Shown in pieces: positions 9,431 through 17,785 of a stretch of DNA of 35,772 nucleotides. Made by a program: the position numbers and the translations under genes. Positions within the stretch are counted from its first letter, which is position 1, and every line of letters begins with the position of its first letter. The notes beneath the pieces were generated by a model. That model was given only the letters and a program-made list of their open reading frames with translations, was not told where the DNA came from and ran no database searches. This DNA is from Synechococcales cyanobacterium C42_A2020_086 (GTDB lineage: Bacteria; Cyanobacteriota; Cyanobacteriia; Elainellales; Elainellaceae), in the NCBI GenBank assembly GCA_015272325.1, contig JACYLU010000026.1, forward strand, positions 1 to 35,772, given 5' to 3'.

Positions 9431-11140
9431 CTAGAACAAAAAATACCGCTGCGCCATTGGCAGCACCGTTGCCGGTTCGCAAGTGAGCAACTCTCCATCG
9501 GCTCGCACTTCATAAGTCTCGGGATCGACCTCCATCCGCGGCAAGACGTCATTCAGCTTCATGTCGCGCTTGCTGAGCTGGCGGATATTGGATACCGCTA
9601 TGGCGGGTTTCTTCAGATTGAGCTGCTCTGGAATGCCTCGCTTCAGAGCTGCCTTAGAAACGAAGGTGAGGGAAGTGGCCGTCATGGCTCCGCCAAAGCT
9701 GGCAAACATCGGGCGCATATGCACCGGCTGCGGCGTGGGGATACTGGCGTTGGCATCGCCCATCTGGGCCCAGGCAATCAGTCCACCCTTGAGCACTAGT
9801 TCTGGCTTAACGCCAAAGAAGGCGGGCCGCCAGAGGCAGAGATCCGCGAGTTTGCCGACTTCGATCGAGCCGACGTGGGTCGCGATCCCGTGGGTAATGG
9901 CAGGATTGATCGTGTACTTGGCGATGTAGCGCTTAGCTCGCATATTGTCGTTGCGGTCGCTATCCTCGGGTAGAGTACCGCGCTGATCTTTCATTTTGTG
10001 GGCAGTTTGCCAGGTGCGAAGAATTACTTCCCCGATCCGCCCCATGGCTTGAGAATCCGACGAGATCATGCTGAAGGCTCCTAGGTCATGCAGGATGTCT
10101 TCGGCGGCGATGGTTTCCCGGCGGATGCGTGACTCGGCAAAGGCCACGTCCTCGGGAATGCCGCGATCCAGGTGATGGCAGACCATCAGCATATCGAGGT
10201 GTTCTTCTAGGGTATTCACGGTGTAGGGGCGGGTGGGATTTGTAGACGACGGCAGCACGTTCGCCTCACCGCATACTTTGATGATGTCGGGCGCATGGCC
10301 GCCGCCGGCTCCTTCGGTGTGGTAGGTGTGAATCACCCGATTTTTGAAGGCGGCAATCGTGTCTTCTACGAATCCCGCTTCGTTGAGGGTATCGGTGTGA
10401 ATGGCAACCTGGACATCGTACTGATCCGCCACGGACAAGCAGGTATCGATCGCGGCAGGTGTGGTGCCCCAGTCTTCGTGCAGCTTTAAGCCAATTGCTC
10501 CTGCTTCTACTTGTTCTGCCAAACCCTGGGGTTGAGCAGCATTCCCCTTGCCCAAAAAGCCAAGATTCATGGGAAAGGCGTCCGCAGCTTGCAGCATCCG
10601 GTAGAGGTTCCAGGGTCCGGGAGTGCAGGTGGTGGCGTTGGTGCCTGCGGCCGGTCCAGTGCCGCCGCCAATCATCGTCGTAATTCCCGAAGCGATAGCG
10701 ACCTCGATCTGCTGCGGACAAATGAAGTGAATATGGGCATCAATGCCGCCTGCCGTCAGGATCATGCCCTCCCCAGCAATTGCTTCCGTTCCCGGTCCAA
10801 TCACGATATTCACATTGTCTTGAATATAGGGGTTGCCAGCTTTACCGATTGCATAGATCTTGCCGTCTTTAATGCCCACATCCGCCTTGACAATGCCCCA
10901 CCAGTCGAGAATCAGCGCATTCGTGATCACCGCATCCACCGCACCATCGGCATTAGAAATCGGAGACTGCCCCATGCCGTCGCGGATCACCTTGCCACCG
11001 CCAAACTTCACCTCATCGCCGTAGGTGGTGAAGTCCTGCTCGACTTCGATGATCAGATTGGTATCAGCTAACCGAACGCGATCGCCCACCGTCGGACCAA
11101 AGGTTTCAGCGTAGGCGCGGCGGTTCATGCGGTAACTCAT
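9431..11140 (-). CDS. ureC: Urease subunit alpha
   Basis: The 569-residue protein is full length for UreC. It has [12 protein letters not shown] (nickel-binding His pair, about residue 135), GLKLHEDWG carrying the Lys that is carbamylated to bridge the two nickel ions (about 217-225), [14 protein letters not shown], and the flap CHHLD with the catalytic His (about 322). Urease hydrolyses urea to ammonia and carbamate in the cytosol. AGGAG lies just before ATG 11140. ureB is not next to it but about 2.8 kb away, and ureA and the ureD-G accessory genes are not visible. The gene therefore appears to be transcribed alone, perhaps with the small membrane protein downstream. Confidence 0.97.
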   Translation of the reverse strand: MSYRMNRRAYAETFGPTVGDRVRLADTNLIIEVEQDFTTYGDEVKFGGGKVIRDGMGQSPISNADGAVDAVITNALILDWWGIVKADVGIKDGKIYAIGKAGNPYIQDNVNIVIGPGTEAIAGEGMILTAGGIDAHIHFICPQQIEVAIASGITTMIGGGTGPAAGTNATTCTPGPWNLYRMLQAADAFPMNLGFLGKGNAAQPQGLAEQVEAGAIGLKLHEDWGTTPAAIDTCLSVADQYDVQVAIHTDTLNEAGFVEDTIAAFKNRVIHTYHTEGAGGGHAPDIIKVCGEANVLPSSTNPTRPYTVNTLEEHLDMLMVCHHLDRGIPEDVAFAESRIRRETIAAEDILHDLGAFSMISSDSQAMGRIGEVILRTWQTAHKMKDQRGTLPEDSDRNDNMRAKRYIAKYTINPAITHGIATHVGSIEVGKLADLCLWRPAFFGVKPELVLKGGLIAWAQMGDANASIPTPQPVHMRPMFASFGGAMTATSLTFVSKAALKRGIPEQLNLKKPAIAVSNIRQLSKRDMKLNDVLPRMEVDPETYEVRADGELLTCEPATVLPMAQRYFLF

Positions 11141-11288
11141 GGGTGGCTCCTGACTAATGCTCTTGAACTAGGTGCTCTTGACTAGGCAGCTTGTAAACTG
11201 GCTGCAATGCCGATTGTCTACAAGGCGCGTCCTCTCTGGGGGGATAGCAGCTAGACAATAACACTAGAGCAAGATTGACCCAAATGCA

Positions 11289-11333
11289 CTGCCTCTGAAT
11301 CGTTATTTAAGAAACGATAACTTCCAGAGGCAG
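11289..11333. repeat. 45-nt imperfect palindrome between ureC and alkB
   Basis: The 9-nt outer arms CTGCCTCTG (11289-11297) and CAGAGGCAG (11325-11333) pair perfectly. Inside them ATCGTT (11299-11304) pairs with AACGAT (11313-11318). There is no T-run on either side. It sits in the shared upstream region of divergent ureC and alkB, so it could be an operator or an mRNA-leader structure for one of them. Confidence 0.6.
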
Positions 11334-11414
11334 CTTCCCCAATCCGGCGGGAGAGGGGAACAGGGCAGGCGGCCGGCTGGGCAGGTCCTACACTGGAACA
11401 GGAGCAAAACAGGA

Positions 11415-12086
11415 ATGCATCTCAAGCAAATGCACCATCAACTCAGTCTTTGGGACGCCGTGGAACCAGTTGATCGGCAGCCGTTCAAGCCACTCTCGCC
11501 GTACTGCTTGGTTTTGCCCGATGCCGAGATCACGCTGTACCCTCGCTGGTTTGGTGCTGCCGAAGCAGATGCCCTATGGGTCGAGCTGCATCAGACTATT
11601 TTGTGGCAGCAAGACACCATACGGCTTTACAACCGGCTGATTCCGCTGCCTCGGCTCACAGCTTGGTACGGCGACGCAGCAGCTAATTACACTTACTCCG
11701 GGATCACCATGCACCCGACTCCCTGGACGGCGGCTCTACTGCGAATCAAAGCGGCGATCGAGCCATTGGCGGAGGTGTCGTTTAACAGTGTGCTGCTGAA
11801 TTTGTATCGGGATGGCCGCGATAGTGTCGGCTGGCACAGCGATGATGAGCTAGAACTAGGTGAGTATCCTGTGATTGCTTCTGTGAGCTTAGGAGCTACC
11901 CGCCGTTTTGGGCTGCGGCACAAGTTCGAGTCATCTTGGAAGCACAGCCTAGAACTGGAACATGGCACAGTGTTGCTAATGCGGGGGCTAACTCAGCAGT
12001 GTTGGCAACACCAGATTCCCAAAACCACTAAACCAACATCACCGCGCATCAACCTGACCTTTCGAGTCATTCACTCGTGCCGCTAA
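11415..12086 (+). CDS. alkB: Alpha-ketoglutarate-dependent DNA dealkylase, AlkB family
   Basis: This 223-residue Fe(II)/2-oxoglutarate dioxygenase resembles the AlkB/ALKBH2-3 group. It has NSVLLNLYRDGRDSVGWHSDDE with the HxD iron ligands (about residues 140-142), the distal His in QQCWQHQIPKT (about 200) and the 2-oxoglutarate-binding Arg in SPRINLTFR near the C-terminus. It oxidatively removes methyl lesions such as 1-methyladenine and 3-methylcytosine from DNA or RNA. An alternative ATG at 11430 would drop five residues. It is divergent from ureC and converges with the small gene at 12145. Family assignment is firm. Confidence 0.93.
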   Translation: MHLKQMHHQLSLWDAVEPVDRQPFKPLSPYCLVLPDAEITLYPRWFGAAEADALWVELHQTILWQQDTIRLYNRLIPLPRLTAWYGDAAANYTYSGITMHPTPWTAALLRIKAAIEPLAEVSFNSVLLNLYRDGRDSVGWHSDDELELGEYPVIASVSLGATRRFGLRHKFESSWKHSLELEHGTVLLMRGLTQQCWQHQIPKTTKPTSPRINLTFRVIHSCR

Positions 12087-12144
12087 GCTGCTCTTGCTCT
12101 GTCAGTCGTCTTGTCAGCTGCATCTGCCCGCCATCCTGTCAGCT

Positions 12145-12411
12145 TCAGTCTCGCATCAGTGTTTGCCGCCCGGCAGCAGGCGTGACTTCAGTCGGTACAA
12201 TGATGCGCTGCCCTGCTTGCAAGGCATCGGGGACGAGGGCGTAGATTGTAAACTCTTGCTGTGGCGAGGACTGTTGTCCCAATTCGATGGCTTCGCTGGC
12301 CAGAAGCAGAGTGGAGTAGACTGCTGCCTCATTCAGATCGTCCGTTATCGTCACCCAGCCTTTATCAAAGCCTGTCAACCATTCTTTCTGGTTTACCTGA
12401 ATTACATACAT
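12145..12411 (-). CDS. Small cytosolic protein of unknown function
   Basis: This 88-residue protein begins MYVIQVNQKEWLTGFDKGWV. GGAG lies about 8 nt upstream of ATG 12411, and the protein has no membrane segment. The alternating hydrophobic N-terminal strand (YVIQV) and a helix with Ala and Leu (EAAVYSTLLLASEAIEL) suggest a small alpha/beta domain. The good ribosome-binding site and protein-like composition support it. It converges with alkB 58 nt away. I do not recognise a family. Confidence 0.6.
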   Translation of the reverse strand: MYVIQVNQKEWLTGFDKGWVTITDDLNEAAVYSTLLLASEAIELGQQSSPQQEFTIYALVPDALQAGQRIIVPTEVTPAAGRQTLMRD

Positions 12412-12952
12412 GCGTATCGCTCCTAAATATCTACAGTATCTACATCAATTTGATTCAGCTACTCGCTTCTATCCTCCAACTGAACCTCATGCTAAATCTC
12501 ATCAAACAACAAGAGATTACAGAATCTCTGAGCAAATATATTTAAGAGTAAGTTAGTTTATGTTTAATAATAAGATAAGCTCTTCTTTCCTAAGGCCGTT
12601 TTTCCTAACTTATAGCTCGTACTGGAAGCATGCTAAAAAATGTACCTACTTAGCTTCCGCATTCCGTTCAGTTAATGACTCCCAACCGTTCATTTTTGTT
12701 GCTGTCATTTCCATCCTCAGTCATGGCAGTCACACCGGCAACAAATGACAGCAATCAGTTGTGGATTAAGGGGAAGCAAATTCACTCGAAATTGCTTTAA
12801 CATACCTGCCCTACTAGACACTATTAAACGATTGAATTGAACGATTGAGATAGATATTGCAATCCTACAATTCACAGCAAATTCTGATCTCGTCCTTAAG
12901 CCAGATTTATAGGGCAGGATGGTTCAACCAGGATGGAATGCCAATAGATGTG
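12412..12952. other. Gene-poor AT-rich stretch with short inverted repeats
   Basis: I see no convincing gene here. Short frames exist but lack ribosome-binding sites and protein-like composition. Two dyads are present: AGAGATT-acag-AATCTCT (12512-12529), and a perfect 12-nt pair TTGCTGTCATTT (12699-12710) with AAATGACAGCAA (12743-12754). The promoter of the 12145 gene must lie near 12430-12500 on the minus strand. Confidence 0.5.
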
Positions 12953-13149
12953 CTAGATATGGCTTGCAGTAATAGGTAGATAACGAGACTGCTGCTGCAC
13001 TCGCGCTAGCCAGGTTTGAATCGCAGAAAACCGGTTGAGATCAAAACCTCCCTAGTTCCAGCACTGGGATTCGTCCGTTGGGGTTGATCAGCAAGAACTC
13101 TGGCGCGCGGGTTTCTCCTCGCAAAAGGGCGAAAGTCGTAGAGTGTGTA
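12953..13149 (-). pseudogene. Relic of a glutathione S-transferase gene
   Basis: Three pieces of a GST appear on the minus strand in order but in different frames. First is TLYDFRPFA from 13146, matching the GST N-terminal strand. Next is GETRAPEFLL followed by NPNGRIPVLE from 13118, the classic thioredoxin-fold segment that binds glutathione. Last is GFDLNRFSAIQTWLARV, ending at TAG 12953-12955, matching the C-terminal end of the helical domain. Two frameshifts separate the pieces, and the roughly 130 residues between the second and third are missing. The relic lies just downstream of coq4. An intact GST would be about 200 residues, so this cannot encode a working enzyme. Confidence 0.8.
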
Positions 13150-13166
13150 ACTAGTAGAGCGCGTAA

Positions 13167-13841
13167 CTAGGGGACATATTCCGTCATGGGCTGCACATTC
13201 AGCTCAGCTCGCCATGCCTCCAGCGGTTTTTCCCAGTGCTCTTCCCACTTTTGTGCCAGGAAAGGTTTGGCTTTGGCTCCCATCCGATAGCCGATGGCGA
13301 TTTGATCGAGCAGATCATCCAGTCGTTCGGGAGTTTTGAATAGCGTCCGCAGCAGACCGCCCGCCACCAAGATAGCGGCTAGAGGACGATGCACCTGAGC
13401 GATCTCAAATGCTTTTAACCCCAGCTCAGCATTGACATCAACTCCGAAACCGCCCACCACATGCCAAATATCGTGGGTTTGTCGCATCCGCATAAACATA
13501 TAGGTGACGTCATCTTCCACCTTTTCTTTACGGTAGAAGTCGGGATCGAAGCCGTAGGTTTGCAAATAGCTGGCGTAGGCATGCCCTAGCGAGTCGGGCG
13601 GTAGCTGTAGCAGGGCGGGGATGTCGGGCGTTGGTGCCAGATAGCGCTCAGCGAACAGCTCAGCGACGCCGGGCTGGGTTTTGGCATACTCGGCAGCCAC
13701 CTGGGCCGCTTTGGTGTGGCGCAAGCCGTCTTCCACATCAAAGACAGAGTTGGTTTGCTCGGGGTCTTTCATCAGCATGACGACCCCCTTCAAGGTAGTG
13801 AGAAAATCCAGGTTGAGTTTACGAACGTCGTCAAATCGCAT
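13167..13841 (-). CDS. Coq4 family protein
   Basis: This 224-residue protein has the Coq4 zinc signature HDxxHx11E, seen as H123-D-I-W-H127 ... E139. It also has the upstream YMFMRMRQ helix and a C-terminal IGYRMGAKAKPFLAQKWEEHW segment. In eukaryotes Coq4 scaffolds ubiquinone synthesis and acts in C1 decarboxylation. Cyanobacteria make plastoquinone, and the role of their Coq4-like proteins is not settled; a quinone-related function is an inference. ATG 13841 follows GGAGG at good spacing. It lies 113 nt downstream of ureB on the same strand and may be cotranscribed with it. Confidence 0.88.
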   Translation of the reverse strand: MRFDDVRKLNLDFLTTLKGVVMLMKDPEQTNSVFDVEDGLRHTKAAQVAAEYAKTQPGVAELFAERYLAPTPDIPALLQLPPDSLGHAYASYLQTYGFDPDFYRKEKVEDDVTYMFMRMRQTHDIWHVVGGFGVDVNAELGLKAFEIAQVHRPLAAILVAGGLLRTLFKTPERLDDLLDQIAIGYRMGAKAKPFLAQKWEEHWEKPLEAWRAELNVQPMTEYVP

Positions 13842-13954
13842 GGGGTTGCCTCCGTCGAGCTATAAAGTCGAGCTGCAGATGCGATCACCGCAATGGGATC
13901 GGGGGGTGATTTCTCCAGCAGAGCTTCGATGCCCTGTACTGATTACTTCACCTA

Positions 13955-14320
13955 TTACTTCTTCTTTTTACCTTCTGTCTTCTTCTTTCCGCCTGCTTTG
14001 GGAGCCGCATCAGGCTCTAGAGCACCATTGATTAACCCATTTAGTCCGTAAACTTGACGGCTGCCCACTAGCGGCACAAGCGTCACCTGCCGCTCGTCTC
14101 CTGGCTCAAAGCGCACGGCCGTTCCAGCCGGAATATCCAGCCGCATGCCGCGCGCCTGCTCTCGCTCAAACGATAGAGCCTTGTTGACCTCGTAAAAGTG
14201 AAAGTGGGAGCCAACCTGAATTGGACGATCGCCCGTATTGGACACCCGCAGCGTCACGGTAGGACGACCCGCGTTCAGCTCGATCTCTCCTTCAGCAATC
14301 AGCAGTTCTCCTGGAATCAT
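13955..14320 (-). CDS. ureB: Urease subunit beta with a lysine-rich tail
   Basis: The 121-residue protein starts MIPGELL and has the UreB core [16 protein letters not shown] and [15 protein letters not shown], ending near [11 protein letters not shown]. The usual bacterial subunit is about 100-106 residues. The extra tail [18 protein letters not shown] is Lys/Gly rich and disordered-looking. It forms part of the cytosolic (alpha-beta-gamma)3 urease with ureC. AGGAGG precedes ATG 14320 closely. The gene is 2.8 kb from ureC, between an acyltransferase and coq4. ureA is not in the window. Confidence 0.95.
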   Translation of the reverse strand: MIPGELLIAEGEIELNAGRPTVTLRVSNTGDRPIQVGSHFHFYEVNKALSFEREQARGMRLDIPAGTAVRFEPGDERQVTLVPLVGSRQVYGLNGLINGALEPDAAPKAGGKKKTEGKKKK

Positions 14321-14425
14321 TGCTCCTCCTAAGGCTTCGACGATTCCATATTACTTGCTGACAGCCATGACGCTGCTAAAGATTTTTGGATTCAATTGGC
14401 ATTAACTTGGAAGCACCAGCTCCCT

Positions 14426-15109
14426 TCACGACGCAACCGCTAGACTGGCTCCGCGGCGTTGAATCACCTTGGCGGGCACCCCAACCGCAATCGAGTAGGG
14501 TGGAATATCGCGGGTAACCACCGCCCCTGCACCAATGACGCTGCCACGCCCGATTGTGACGCCATCCAACACTTTGACCCCGGTGCCCAGCCAGCAATCC
14601 TCCTCGATCACAATGCCTTTGCAGGTAACTCCCTGCTGGCTCATCGGCCGGTCTAGGTCGCCAAAACAGTGGTTGTTGGCATAAATACCGCAATGGGATG
14701 CGATCATACAGTGTCGCCCAATGGAAATATCGCCTGGACCGGCCATGCACACATAGGGACCCAAATACGTGTTCCCGCCAATCTCAATGCTGCCCCCGTG
14801 GGTCTGAATGTGGACGCCGCGATCGAGCCTAGTTTGGGAGCGAATCACAAAGCGACTGGTCGGTTCCCAGCAGTTGATAAAGCAGTGGCTGCTGATTCCA
14901 ACTTCATCGTGCAGTTCCATAAACTGAGTACCAACCAGCGTCACATCTGGATCAATAGTGACGGATGCGCCCATTTTGCGAAAAATCCGGCGATAGGCAA
15001 GCTGTCGCAGTTTTTTGCCAATAAACAGAGGAATAGAACCGAATACGGCGGTAAGGAGCGCAGTGCGTCGCTGAGAAGCGATGATTTGGGCTGTTTCAGT
15101 TATAGCCAT
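14426..15109 (-). CDS. Left-handed beta-helix (hexapeptide) acyltransferase
   Basis: From ATG 15109 the protein has 227 residues. Residues about 55-220 are a run of hexapeptide repeats such as IEIGGNTYLGPYV, ISIGRHCMIASHC and IGRGSVIGAGAVV, ending in the typical PPYSIAVGVPAKVIQRR cap. This is the fold of WcaF/maltose-acetyltransferase-like enzymes that move acetyl from acetyl-CoA to a sugar hydroxyl. A loop with HCGIYANNHCF probably contributes the catalytic His. The N-terminal 45 residues include a mildly hydrophobic stretch (LLTAVFGSIPLFI). The frame opens at 15184, but the first 25 residues there look non-coding. A role in decorating surface polysaccharide is inferred; the acceptor is unknown. 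Confidence 0.85.
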   Translation of the reverse strand: MAITETAQIIASQRRTALLTAVFGSIPLFIGKKLRQLAYRRIFRKMGASVTIDPDVTLVGTQFMELHDEVGISSHCFINCWEPTSRFVIRSQTRLDRGVHIQTHGGSIEIGGNTYLGPYVCMAGPGDISIGRHCMIASHCGIYANNHCFGDLDRPMSQQGVTCKGIVIEEDCWLGTGVKVLDGVTIGRGSVIGAGAVVTRDIPPYSIAVGVPAKVIQRRGASLAVAS

Positions 15110-16119
15110 GGTTATACTCAACTCACTTAAATTTGAATTCGAAAAATGAATAGATTTTAGGAAAGAACGGACTCGCAGCAGCACATCAATGTATCAAAAA
15201 ATGGATGTACCGTGACGGATTACACTGCCCAATAAAAAGTGATTGAGTCGCTTAGCGAAATGGTGCTGTGGATGAATCGGTAGTTGTAGAGCAGCAGTGG
15301 AAAGTTGGACAAGCAACCGAAAGCAAATCTGCAAACAATAGATCCTTACCCCAGTGGGTCAAATGAGCCATTGAAGCAGCAACCCGTTCAGCTAGCTGCC
15401 AGCTTTGCTGAGCCGTACCAGCAATGCAGCCGTAGCTCTATTTGCAAAGGCTCTATCCGCAGAAGCTCTATCTACAGAGAGAATTGAGTCATTCCAACCT
15501 GAATCGACGCAGTCCCCCTGGGAACCTCGCCAATACAGACTCGCAATCTCTATCACTACAACTTATCCGCTCGGATCATTAGATCGGGCAGCGTGTGATC
15601 CGCACATGAGTCAGATCTAGTCAGCTCTATGGTGGAGTCGTGATGCCTACGCCTACTTTATGGCGGGAATCAATCATTGCGGCAACGACCAAAATAGGGC
15701 GCTTTGAGGACTCCTGAGTGTAATGTGTGGTAGTGGCGTATACAATACTCATCGGAGAATCGTCCTAACCGCTTGATCAATCTTTTCGGTTCGGCACTCG
15801 CGACACGCCCCCTAGATTAGCGCGTGCTTCTATCGATGTGCGTCAACCTAAGTCTTTTCTTAAAGACATCACGTTCAATGGAGTAGTCGCTCAGTTTGCT
15901 GAATCTCAGCTCGATTTAACTCCTGCCATTTAACGATCTAAATCCAAATTAAACCCAAGCAATGAAATCTAGATGAAATCCGAACCTGAAAATGCCCTAA
16001 CCCTGATGAGTACATCACCTTCTCAGTGATAGTGCTGATATCCTAACAAACTCCCAGAGAGGCAGATTTTAAGTTTGCATCTTCTGAGTTGAAGAATTGG
16101 TAAAGAGCGCGAGTTGGCC
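15110..16119. other. One-kilobase stretch without a convincing gene
   Basis: Short frames exist on the plus strand but lack ribosome-binding sites and recognisable motifs. One frame lacking an ATG (about 15773-15933) ends in FLKDITFNGVVAQFAES and looks somewhat protein-like, perhaps a gene remnant. A 15-nt tandem repeat lies at 15434-15478. The acyltransferase promoter must lie at the left end. I could not identify an RNA gene here. Confidence 0.4.
15434..15478. repeat. 15-nt tandem repeat, three copies
   Basis: Three adjacent 15-nt units are AGCTCTATTTGCAAA, GGCTCTATCCGCAGA and AGCTCTATCTACAGA. They share (A/G)GCTCTAT(T/C)(T/C)(G/A)CA(A/G)A. The period is a multiple of three, so it would encode a five-residue repeat in any frame (for example ALFAK-ALSAE-ALSTE). 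Confidence 0.65.
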
Positions 16120-17460
16120 TTAGTTTCTACTCTGTTGGGGTACTCTCAGTCGCTTTAAAGAAGCAGGCAACCCTAGGCACGCTAGGACGCAAAAGGGAAT
16201 CAGGTAAAGATAGAAAGCATAGGGAATAAATTGCCAATCTACGCTTAAAACAGTAGCCGGAACTAATCCTGCAATATTCCAGGGTACGAGAGGAGCAAGC
16301 ACCACGGCTGTATTTTCTAGATCCAAGGCAAGCTGCTCAGAATGAGTGGGCGGCTGGTAGTTTTGTCGCACCAACTGCTCAGTCAGGAGAATGCTGATGG
16401 TTTGGGTGCAGCCGAAGGCAGAGGCAACAAGGCTCACCAGCGTAGTGCTGAGAAACACACTGCGACGCGAGCGTGCAGTCAAGACTCCTTGAAGGGGATG
16501 CAAGGCGTGGGTTCCCGCCAAGATGCCGGCAATGGTGGTTGAGAGCAGCACAATACTGCACACCTTTGCCATAGCTAGCACCCCTCCCCCAAACATAATG
16601 GACTGAATGGGAGACTCTGCATCCAGATAAAAACCCAATCCAGCGAATTGCAGCACTTGCCCGAAGGAATAATGCTGATAGCCCATTGCTAAGCCTGCGG
16701 CCACCGCTAGACTAATCAGCATCGACTGTTTTGCCTCAATTCGCAGCCCTGCCAACACCAGAATCACACCCGCCGGCAGCAGCACGACGCCTTGCAGATC
16801 AAAAAAACGAGCTAGTTCCTGAGTGAGAGTGCTGTTGCTCAAGGGGACCGGATGCAGCCGCGAGAGTATCAGGTATAATCCGCCCGTCAGCAGTAACGGC
16901 AGCACGCCAGTGACCATCATATTTTTGAGATTGCGATACAGGTCGGTTTGGGTGAGGTTGGCGATTAAATGAGCACTCGACGACAGAGGAGAGCAACGAT
17001 CGCCCACGTAGGCTCCCGCGATGATGGCCCCCGCAATTAGGTGGGGATCAACCTCGCTGCCTCGCGCCATAATCATGAGCGCTACACCAATCGTGCCGGC
17101 TGCTCCGAAGGATGTGCCAATCAGCAGGGAGACTACGCCGGTTAACCCAAAGGATGTAATGATGAACCAATTTGGATGAATAGATTGAATACCATAGTAA
17201 ACAATGGCAGGAACAGTTCCGGCAGCCATCCAGACCGCAGTAACCGCCCCAATTAGCAGCAAAATGGTGAATACGGGCAGCGCTTTACGGCTACCCTGTA
17301 GTCCCAAATGCAGCAGATGCGTTAGCGGGAACCCCCGCCGTCGCAATACCAGCACCAAGATGCCCAAGGTGCCTAGCAATGGATAGGCCATGAAGTAACC
17401 CTTCACCACGCTGAACAGCAGCAACCCAAAGGACAGGGCACAGGCCAACAAAAGATCCAT
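16120..17460 (-). CDS. Na+/H+ antiporter, NhaC family
   Basis: From ATG 17460 this is a 446-residue integral membrane protein with about ten or more hydrophobic segments. The segment SFGAAGTIGVALMIMARGSEVDPHLIAGAIIAGAYVGDRCSPLSSSAHLIA (quoted in part: AGAYVGDRCSPLSSS) is the most conserved NhaC signature. NhaC-type carriers exchange Na+ for protons, or a dicarboxylate/amine substrate in some branches, at the plasma membrane. The coding start abuts a 10-bp tandem repeat at 17461-17500; a TTG start inside the repeat (17475) would add five residues. There is no clear Shine-Dalgarno sequence. It is divergent from the LysR gene, which probably controls it. Confidence 0.87.
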   Translation of the reverse strand: MDLLLACALSFGLLLFSVVKGYFMAYPLLGTLGILVLVLRRRGFPLTHLLHLGLQGSRKALPVFTILLLIGAVTAVWMAAGTVPAIVYYGIQSIHPNWFIITSFGLTGVVSLLIGTSFGAAGTIGVALMIMARGSEVDPHLIAGAIIAGAYVGDRCSPLSSSAHLIANLTQTDLYRNLKNMMVTGVLPLLLTGGLYLILSRLHPVPLSNSTLTQELARFFDLQGVVLLPAGVILVLAGLRIEAKQSMLISLAVAAGLAMGYQHYSFGQVLQFAGLGFYLDAESPIQSIMFGGGVLAMAKVCSIVLLSTTIAGILAGTHALHPLQGVLTARSRRSVFLSTTLVSLVASAFGCTQTISILLTEQLVRQNYQPPTHSEQLALDLENTAVVLAPLVPWNIAGLVPATVLSVDWQFIPYAFYLYLIPFCVLACLGLPASLKRLRVPQQSRN

Positions 17461-17500
17461 ACCAATCAAAACCAATCAAAACCAATCAAAACCAGTCAAA
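17461..17500. repeat. 10-bp tandem repeat abutting the antiporter start codon
   Basis: There are four direct copies of ACCAATCAAA, the last as ACCAGTCAAA. The first copy touches the antiporter ATG at 17458-17460. A further CCAATCAAA lies at 17644-17652. The repeat replaces the position where a ribosome-binding site would normally be. Confidence 0.85.
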
Positions 17501-17592
17501 ACAAAACGAACAGCCGTGGCTCTCAGCGGTATACGCCGCTCACCCTACTGGAATTTAGGAATGGCTGTCAACGCATCCGTTCCATACTCACT

Positions 17593-17607
17593 ATCGATAA
17601 AATCGAT
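17593..17607. promoter_or_regulatory. Candidate LysR operator between the antiporter and the regulator
   Basis: ATCGAT-AAA-ATCGAT is a perfect dyad that contains TCGATAAAATCGA, a T-N11-A pattern as expected of LysR-family sites. It lies about 180 nt from the LysR start and 130 nt from the antiporter start. A second dyad, AGCGG-tatacg-CCGCT, is at 17525-17540. The remainder of this 325-nt gap shows no gene. Confidence 0.4.
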
Positions 17608-17785
17608 GGATACAGACAGGTGTCGTCTGCGTTGATCAAAGATCCAATCAAACGATCAATCGATCAAGAGAGCATAACGCAATAGGGAAAAGCGCAGGTG
17701 TTGTTTCCGCCTTACCCTTCTCCATGTTTCCTCGGGGTTTCGGCAAAGCAACTTCGGGAGAGTAACTTCGATAGAGCAACTAACT

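Noticed and set aside
9285-9482. Extension of the 86-residue membrane protein into ureC
   Set aside because: The extra residues translate the 21-nt repeats and the ureC end; the GTG at 9284 has a good ribosome-binding site.
11189-11224. CTTGTA...TACAAG dyad in front of ureC as an NtcA site
   Set aside because: The spacing is 20 or more bases, not the 8 bases of GTA-N8-TAC.
12560-12748. Plus-strand ORF of 62 residues
   Set aside because: AT-rich random composition, no Shine-Dalgarno sequence, and it ends inside an inverted repeat.
13001-13030. tRNA-like GGTTTGAATC
   Set aside because: No acceptor or anticodon arms fit around it, and the segment is explained by the GST relic.
13870-13915. 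Hairpin ATCACC...GGTGAT between ureB and coq4
   Set aside because: Six-bp stem with a 16-nt or larger loop and no T-run; likely chance.
15305-15620. Two overlapping plus-strand ORFs of 60 and 71 residues
   Set aside because: Neither has a start signal or protein family; the open frames may be due to the 15-nt tandem repeat. Kept only as a repeat finding.
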